This document shows, piece after piece, positions 13,271-16,975 of a DNA stretch of 16,975 nucleotides (positions are counted from its first letter, which is position 1; every line of letters begins with the position of its first letter). Source of the DNA: Candidatus Nomurabacteria bacterium (GTDB taxonomy: Bacteria > Patescibacteriota > Minisyncoccia > Phycocordibacterales > UBA5272). The notes under the pieces are model-generated. The model made no database searches. It worked only from the letters and a program-made list of their open reading frames with translations, and was not told the origin of the DNA. The stretch lies in assembly GCA_003518045.1 (NCBI GenBank), contig DOZK01000034.1, forward strand, positions 1-16,975, written 5' to 3'. The translations under genes were made by a program, and so were the position numbers.

Positions 13271-14533
13271 ATGAAAACAATAAAGGCTATTTTCTCTGAC
13301 AGGTCAATGCGTAATCGCATTTTGTTCGTATTCTTTGTTCTTATTATTACTCGTTTGCTTGCGGCTATTCCTATTCCGGGAGTAAGTACAGAAAATCTCG
13401 CACAGTTCTTACAGAACAATAATTTCTTTGGATTGCTAAATATTTTCGCAGGCGGAGGACTTTCTGCTTTTTCTATAGTGATGCTCGGAGTTGGACCATA
13501 CATTACAGGTTCTATTATTATGCAATTGATGACAGTACTTTCACCTCGCCTAAAGGAAATGTATCAAGAAGAAGGAGACATGGGTCGCAGAAAATTCGTA
13601 CAATACGGTCGTATGCTTACTCTACCTCTAGCTATTCTTCAGGGCTTCGCTCTTATTACACTTCTTGAACGTCAGAATGCTATTTCACAATTGACAACAT
13701 CTTCTCTACTTGGAAATATTATTATAGTAACAGGAGGAACAATGCTTATGATGTGGCTAGGTGAACAAATTAACGAACATGGTATTGGAAATGGAGTTTC
13801 CCTTATTATTTTCGCAGGTATAGTCGCCGCTCTCCCACAAAGTTTAGGCCAATTCTTTGTAAACTTTGACGTATCACAAATTCCAATGCTTGTAGCATTA
13901 ACAGTTCTTACCTTAGTTGTTATTGCAGGAATTGTTTATGTTACAGAAGCAGAGAGACCGGTTCCAGTAACTTATGCGCGTCAGGCAAGAATGGGAGCAT
14001 CAGCTACTATGACAAATTCTACTTATCTTCCACTTCGTCTTAATCAAGCAGGAGTTGTTCCGATTATTTTTGCTATTTCAATTCTTCTTTTTCCACAATT
14101 ACTTGGTCAATTATTTGCGACATCATCTTATACTGTTTTACAATCAGTAGCTAGAAGTGTTAACTCAGCATTAGCTAATCAATGGGTATACGGAGGACTT
14201 TATTTCCTTCTCGTCGTAATGTTTACTTACTTCTATACAGCTGTAATGTTTGACCCAGAAAAGACAGCAGATAATTTACAAAAAAATGGGGCTTTCATCC
14301 CAGGATTTCGTCCAGGAATGGCTACTGCTGAATATATTGGTTATGTGCTTGCTCGTATTACACTTTTCGGCGCAGTGTTCTTAGGATTAGTTGCCGTGCT
14401 TCCAGTTATTGTTCAAGCTCTAACAGGACTAACTGCAATACAAGTTGGTGGAACTTCTCTTTTGATTGCGATTTCGGTGGTGCTTGACCTTATCAAAAAA
14501 GTTGATGCTCAGTTATCCATGCGCGAATACTAA
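13271..14533 (+). CDS. secY: Protein translocase subunit SecY
   Basis: SecY forms the protein-conducting channel of the Sec translocon. The 420-residue product has the expected run of about ten membrane segments. Signatures: ITRLLAAIPIPGV after the first segment, FAGGGLSAFSIVMLGVGPYITGSIIMQL, a cytoplasmic loop with AERPVPVTYARQARMG (about 237-252), LPLRLNQAGVVPIIFA, and the TADNLQKNGAFIPGFRPG loop. Length is normal. It has its own near-leaderless promoter rather than riding on rplO, and a hairpin element begins at its stop codon. It would export the two peptidoglycan-binding proteins upstream. Confidence 0.97.
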   Translation: MKTIKAIFSDRSMRNRILFVFFVLIITRLLAAIPIPGVSTENLAQFLQNNNFFGLLNIFAGGGLSAFSIVMLGVGPYITGSIIMQLMTVLSPRLKEMYQEEGDMGRRKFVQYGRMLTLPLAILQGFALITLLERQNAISQLTTSSLLGNIIIVTGGTMLMMWLGEQINEHGIGNGVSLIIFAGIVAALPQSLGQFFVNFDVSQIPMLVALTVLTLVVIAGIVYVTEAERPVPVTYARQARMGASATMTNSTYLPLRLNQAGVVPIIFAISILLFPQLLGQLFATSSYTVLQSVARSVNSALANQWVYGGLYFLLVVMFTYFYTAVMFDPEKTADNLQKNGAFIPGFRPGMATAEYIGYVLARITLFGAVFLGLVAVLPVIVQALTGLTAIQVGGTSLLIAISVVLDLIKKVDAQLSMREY

Positions 14534-14655
14534 AACGATTCTTTAACCCAATCTACTTTGTCGAGCGCATATTTTTGTCGGTCGCCGTACACTTAAGTAC
14601 GACTTCCTCCAAAAATATGCGCTCTTCTCGTATCTTGGGTCATATAATCGTTTTA
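14531..14655 (+). repeat. Nested hairpin element, copy E, starting on the secY stop codon
   Basis: Outer stem TAAAACGATT (14531-14540, its TAA being the secY stop) with AATCGTTTTA (14646-14655); ACCCAA (14546-14551) with TTGGGT (14635-14640); inner 15-bp stem GAGCGCATATTTTTG (14563-14577) with 14610-14624; apical CGTAC...GTACG (14586-14601). Left motif CTTTGTCG and right motif CTTCTCGTA match the other copies. No separate terminator follows, so this element may do that job. Confidence 0.85.
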
Positions 14656-14712
14656 GCAACTTACTAGTATTCTTCTTGCTTATTAAATATAGTTAATTTT
14701 TTTAGGAAATTC

Positions 14713-14721
14713 TGATACAAT
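14713..14721 (+). promoter_or_regulatory. Extended -10 promoter of the toxin-antitoxin operon
   Basis: TGATACAAT (TGN plus TACAAT); +1 falls on 14728, the A of the antitoxin ATG. Confidence 0.65.
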
Positions 14722-14727
14722 AACGAT

Positions 14728-14895
14728 ATGACTACAACAACTTTAAAAGAAATAAAGACCACAACTAGAGATTTAGAATCTTTGATAAAAATTGCCAAGA
14801 AGCAGTTGCTTTTATTGCGTATAGGAGAAGCAGAAAAGAATTTTGCAACAGGCAATTTTAAAGTACTTAAGAATATCAAAAGTCTTTTAAAATAA
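14728..14895 (+). CDS. Putative antitoxin of a RelE-type toxin-antitoxin pair
   Basis: A 55-residue, mostly helical, Lys/Leu-rich product (starts MTTTTLKEIKTTTRDLESLI, ends KSLLK). No family is recognised from sequence alone; the antitoxin call rests on position. It starts at a promoter that gives a leaderless message and stops 4 nt before the toxin ATG, so the two are almost certainly co-transcribed. Small antitoxins upstream of RelE toxins usually wrap the toxin and repress their own promoter; no separate DNA-binding motif is obvious here. Confidence 0.65.
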   Translation: MTTTTLKEIKTTTRDLESLIKIAKKQLLLLRIGEAEKNFATGNFKVLKNIKSLLK

Positions 14896-14899
14896 TAAT

Positions 14900-15172
14900 A
14901 TGAAGAAAAGAGAGATTCTTTATGATAATTCTTTTCACAAGCAATTCAAAAAGATTATTAAAAATAACAAGGAATTAGAAGAGAAATCTATAAAAGTTTT
15001 AGAAATTTTAAAAGAAAATGTTTTCGATTCTAAACTATCGACACATAAACTCTCAGGTGAACTAAAGAAATATTATTCAGCCAAAGTTACTTTTGATATA
15101 AGAGTATTGTTTTACTTTGATGACGAATATATTTATCTTATCGATATAGGTAACCACAATGATGTTTATTAA
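14900..15172 (+). CDS. RelE/ParE-superfamily toxin (probable mRNA interferase)
   Basis: The 90-residue product has the usual length and pattern of small RelE/YafQ-like toxins: a basic N-terminal strand and helix (KREILYDNSFHKQFKKIIKN), then STHKLSGELKKYYSAKVTFDIRVLFYF and a C-terminal LIDIGNHNDVY. The HKLSG, D.R.LFYF and D-I-G-x-H-x-x-V-Y elements are family hallmarks. RelE toxins cleave mRNA at the ribosome; ParE relatives instead poison gyrase, and sequence alone does not fully separate them. It is inserted between secY and adk, which are neighbours in the standard spc order. Confidence 0.85.
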   Translation: MKKREILYDNSFHKQFKKIIKNNKELEEKSIKVLEILKENVFDSKLSTHKLSGELKKYYSAKVTFDIRVLFYFDDEYIYLIDIGNHNDVY

Positions 15173-15234
15173 AAAATATAACTGAAGGTTGTTTTTGTAT
15201 CTACTACAAACCACTAGCTACAAACTGTCTAAAA

Positions 15235-15243
15235 TGTTAGTAT
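15235..15243 (+). promoter_or_regulatory. Extended -10 promoter of the adenylate-kinase-like gene
   Basis: TGTTAGTAT (TGN plus TAGTAT); +1 falls exactly on ATG 15250. Upstream (15195-15230) is a low-complexity CTACTACAAACC stretch. Confidence 0.55.
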
Positions 15244-15249
15244 TTATCA

Positions 15250-15846
15250 ATGGAAAAGAAAATATATATCATGTTGGGGAGATCAGGTAGTGGAAAAGGA
15301 ACACAAATAGACCTTTTTATGAAATATCTTGAAGGTAAAGGGGTAGAAAACATTGTTCATTCTACAACCGGTGGAGAATTTCGTGCATTTATTCAAAGTG
15401 ACAGCTACACCGCATCTATTGCTCGTGAAATAGTAAATCAAGGAGGTCTCCCTCCTGAATTTATTGCAATATGGGCATGGACGAATAACTTGATTAAAAC
15501 TCTCAAAGGAAATGAAACTTTGATTATTGATGGTTCACCACGAAGACCTGTTGAGATGGAAGCATTACGAGGAGCTATTCCATATTACGGTTATGGTAAG
15601 GCAACGGTGATATATCTTGATGTGTCTGAGGTTTGGGCAACAGATAAACTCATGTCCCGCGGACGTGAAGATGACAAAGATTTGGAAGCTATGAAAAGAA
15701 AAATGAAATGGTTCCAAGATGATGTGATACCATGTGTTGATTTGTATGAAAAAGATTCATCAGTTTCATTCATCCGTGTTAATGGTGAACAAACAGTAGA
15801 GCAAGTTCACGCTGAATTGATTTCTAAACTCGAAAACTTGATTTAA
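15250..15846 (+). CDS. adk: Adenylate kinase-like nucleoside monophosphate kinase
   Basis: The 198-residue product transfers phosphate between nucleotides, most likely ATP + AMP to 2 ADP. P-loop GRSGSGKGTQ (10-19); NMP-binding segment HSTTGGEFRAFI in place of the usual TGDLLR; DGSPRRPVEMEAL near 94 for the DGFPR motif; lid-side SRGREDD with downstream KRKMKWF. There is no long zinc-type lid. Position between secY and map is the standard adk place in spc operons, which supports the call despite the divergent P-loop (GRSG instead of GxPG) and NMP site. AMP specificity is therefore inferred. It has its own leaderless promoter. Confidence 0.85.
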   Translation: MEKKIYIMLGRSGSGKGTQIDLFMKYLEGKGVENIVHSTTGGEFRAFIQSDSYTASIAREIVNQGGLPPEFIAIWAWTNNLIKTLKGNETLIIDGSPRRPVEMEALRGAIPYYGYGKATVIYLDVSEVWATDKLMSRGREDDKDLEAMKRKMKWFQDDVIPCVDLYEKDSSVSFIRVNGEQTVEQVHAELISKLENLI

Positions 15847-15865
15847 CTGTTTAATTCTGTATAGT
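15838..15865 (+). promoter_or_regulatory. Promoter for the 30-codon ORF
   Basis: TTGATT (15838-15843), 16-bp spacer, TATAGT (15860-15865); +1 falls on 15872, an ATG. The -35 box overlaps the end of the adk-like gene. Confidence 0.55.
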
Positions 15866-15871
15866 GTAGAT

Positions 15872-15964
15872 ATGATTTTAAGTGAAAATACAAAGAAGAG
15901 TATTAATTTATCTTTAAAGCAATATAAAGAAGGAGGTTACCGTCTTTTTGAGTCCAAAAAATAA
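15872..15964 (+). CDS. Small 30-residue ORF, possibly an antitoxin or leader remnant
   Basis: The product starts MILSENTKKSINLSLKQYKE and ends LFESKK. It is basic and helical in look. It has a good promoter with a leaderless start and an in-frame TAA 10 nt before a palindromic repeat. The short length and abrupt end suggest either a genuine micro-protein or the 5' remnant of a longer gene, such as an antitoxin, cut by rearrangement at the repeat. I do not recognise a family. Confidence 0.4.
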   Translation: MILSENTKKSINLSLKQYKEGGYRLFESKK

Positions 15965-15974
15965 GTATTTTTGT

Positions 15975-16046
15975 ATGTGTCATTCCCATGAAAATGGGAA
16001 TCCAGGTTAATAACACTGGATTCCCGCCTTCGCGGGAATGACACAT
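15975..16046. repeat. 72-bp palindromic (MITE/REP-like) element
   Basis: Terminal inverted repeats ATGTGTCATTCCC (15975-15987) and GGGAATGACACAT (16034-16046). Inside, ATTCCCAT/ATGGGAAT (15982-16001) and ATTCCCGC/GCGGGAAT (16020-16039) form two hairpins, or GGGAATCCAG (15996-16005) pairs with CTGGATTCCC (16016-16025). The ATTCCCGC...GCGGGAATGAC core resembles palindromes common in intergenic DNA of many bacteria. No coding capacity. Confidence 0.85.
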
Positions 16047-16093
16047 GAACTTTTGTATTTTTTCTGGAAACTAAAAACTGGAAACTTGAAACT

Positions 16094-16861
16094 ATGAAAT
16101 ACGATATTAAACTAAAAAAAGGGAAAGATTTAGAAAACTTACGTGAGTCATGTAAGCGACTTTCTTGTGTTTTAGATGAGACAGAAAAAATGATTAAGCC
16201 GGGTATTACCACAAAAGACATAGATGATTTTGTTTATAAGAAAATTACTGAAGGTGGAGATAAATCTGCATTTCTTAATTACAAACCATTTGGTGCATCA
16301 TATGCTTACCCAGGGAATATTTGTATCTCTGTAAATAATGAAGTGGTACATGGTATTGCAGGTGGTAGAGTCTTACAAGAAGGGGATATTGTTGGAATTG
16401 ATGGAGGAATTAATCATAAAGGTATGATTTCAGATAGCGCACGCACAGTTGCGGTTGGAAAAATATCAGAGGAAAATAAAAAGTTACTAGAAGTTACAGA
16501 GGCTTCACTTTATGCTGGTATAAAAGCTGCAAAATGTGGCGCTTATGTAAACGATATTTCCAAAGCAATAGAAAAATCTATTCCTAAAAAATACGGAATT
16601 GTAAAAATTCTTTCAGGCCATGGTGTGGGTTACAAAGTACACGAAGAACCTTATGTTCCAAACTTTGATGATGGAATAAAAGGACCGAAATTAGTTCCTG
16701 GAATGGTTTTAGCTCTTGAGCCAATGGTAAATATGGGGACCCATGATGTAATTTTGGAAGACGATGGATATACTTTTACTACAGCTGACCATAAAAACTC
16801 CGCTCACTTTGAGCATACGATTTTAATTACAGAAGGAGAAGCAGAAGTTTTGACTAGATAG
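16094..16861 (+). CDS. map: Type I methionine aminopeptidase
   Basis: Removes the initiator methionine from nascent proteins, acting near the ribosome exit. The 255-residue product shows all expected metal ligands: D103 (GIDGG), D114 (ISDSART), H176 (GHGVG), E209 (ALEPMV) and E240 (FEHTILIT), with H86 (VVHGI) and H183 (KVHEEP) as the active-site histidines. Length and spacing match the bacterial type I enzyme. The start lies after a low-complexity AAACT/GAAAC stretch with neither Shine-Dalgarno nor a clear -10 box, so its promoter may be further up near the repeat. It follows the adk-like gene, as usual; infA is not reached before a terminator. Confidence 0.96.
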   Translation: MKYDIKLKKGKDLENLRESCKRLSCVLDETEKMIKPGITTKDIDDFVYKKITEGGDKSAFLNYKPFGASYAYPGNICISVNNEVVHGIAGGRVLQEGDIVGIDGGINHKGMISDSARTVAVGKISEENKKLLEVTEASLYAGIKAAKCGAYVNDISKAIEKSIPKKYGIVKILSGHGVGYKVHEEPYVPNFDDGIKGPKLVPGMVLALEPMVNMGTHDVILEDDGYTFTTADHKNSAHFEHTILITEGEAEVLTR

Positions 16862-16894
16862 TAGACATTAGATTTTAGACTTTAGATTATAGTT

Positions 16895-16925
16895 ACAAAA
16901 GCGTTGCCGTAGGCAACGCTTTTGT
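16895..16925. terminator. Terminator after map
   Basis: Perfect 14-bp stem ACAAAAGCGTTGCC (16895-16908) with GGCAACGCTTTTGT (16912-16925) around GTA. A degenerate TAGATTTTAGAC run (16862-16890) separates it from the stop codon. Confidence 0.9.
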
Positions 16926-16975
16926 GTTGCATCTCATTAAAAATTAAAAATTGTGGGTTAATTAACATTTAGTGT

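Noticed and set aside
15930..15950. Strong Shine-Dalgarno-like AAGGAGGTTAC
   Set aside because: It lies inside the 30-codon ORF (Lys-Glu-Gly-Gly-Tyr); the only nearby downstream start is a TTG opening a very short frame, so it is probably coincidental.
15975..16046. Insertion sequence
   Set aside because: Only 72 bp, no transposase and no clear target-site duplication, so at most a non-autonomous palindromic element.
15937..16221. Minus-strand 94-codon ORF across the palindromic repeat
   Set aside because: It includes the repeat and the antisense of map; its composition does not look like a protein.

Overview
The window looks like a chromosomal segment of a Candidate Phyla Radiation (Patescibacteria) bacterium, most likely Parcubacteria-like; this is inference. 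Reasons: AT-rich DNA; a compact spc-type ribosomal operon with zinc-type S14 and no L30 gene between S5 and L15 (L30 loss is typical of CPR); very long secreted proteins with peptidoglycan-binding modules and CPR-style Ig-like and Cys-rich repeats; almost no Shine-Dalgarno sequences. Standard code 11 works. None of the 17 genes called ends in TGA (13 TAA, 4 TAG).

Layout. 170-1411: membrane protein with a coiled coil and a double zinc ribbon. 1587-1961: small Cys-rich protein of different base composition. 2140-3561: secreted peptidoglycan-binding protein. 3793-4632 (minus): membrane-anchored lysozyme-like protein. 4794-9557: 1587-residue surface protein with peptidoglycan-binding domains at both ends. 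The last three form a cell-envelope island. 9983-12838: rpsN-rpsH-rplF-rplR-rpsE-rplO. 13271-14533: secY with its own promoter. 14728-15172: antitoxin/RelE-type toxin pair inserted between secY and the adk-like gene (15250-15846). 15872-15964: 30-codon ORF. 15975-16046: palindromic repeat. 16094-16861: map.

The most unusual content is between the genes. (1) Five copies (A-E) of a nested hairpin element follow stop codons at 3561-3683, 9556-9703, 12845-12937, 12952-13075 and 14531-14655. Stem sequences differ between copies while pairing is kept, and the internal-loop and apical motifs are conserved, which suggests an uncharacterised structured 3'-UTR or terminator-associated element. Copy B carries a clean 22-bp GC-rich insertion also found at 1432-1453. 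(2) At least six genes have a -10 box whose predicted transcription start falls on, or within 3 nt of, the start codon, so leaderless mRNA appears to be the normal mode for first genes. (3) Strong near-symmetric terminators, three of them sharing AAATAC/GTATTT ends, close most units. (4) A G9 tract lies directly upstream of the giant surface-protein gene, and a perfect 17-bp inverted repeat overlaps the secY promoter.

Working together: the ribosomal operon, SecY, adenylate-kinase-like protein and methionine aminopeptidase are the conserved translation/secretion core. The envelope proteins upstream are probable Sec substrates that bind or remodel peptidoglycan. No tRNA, rRNA, CRISPR array or transposase gene was seen.
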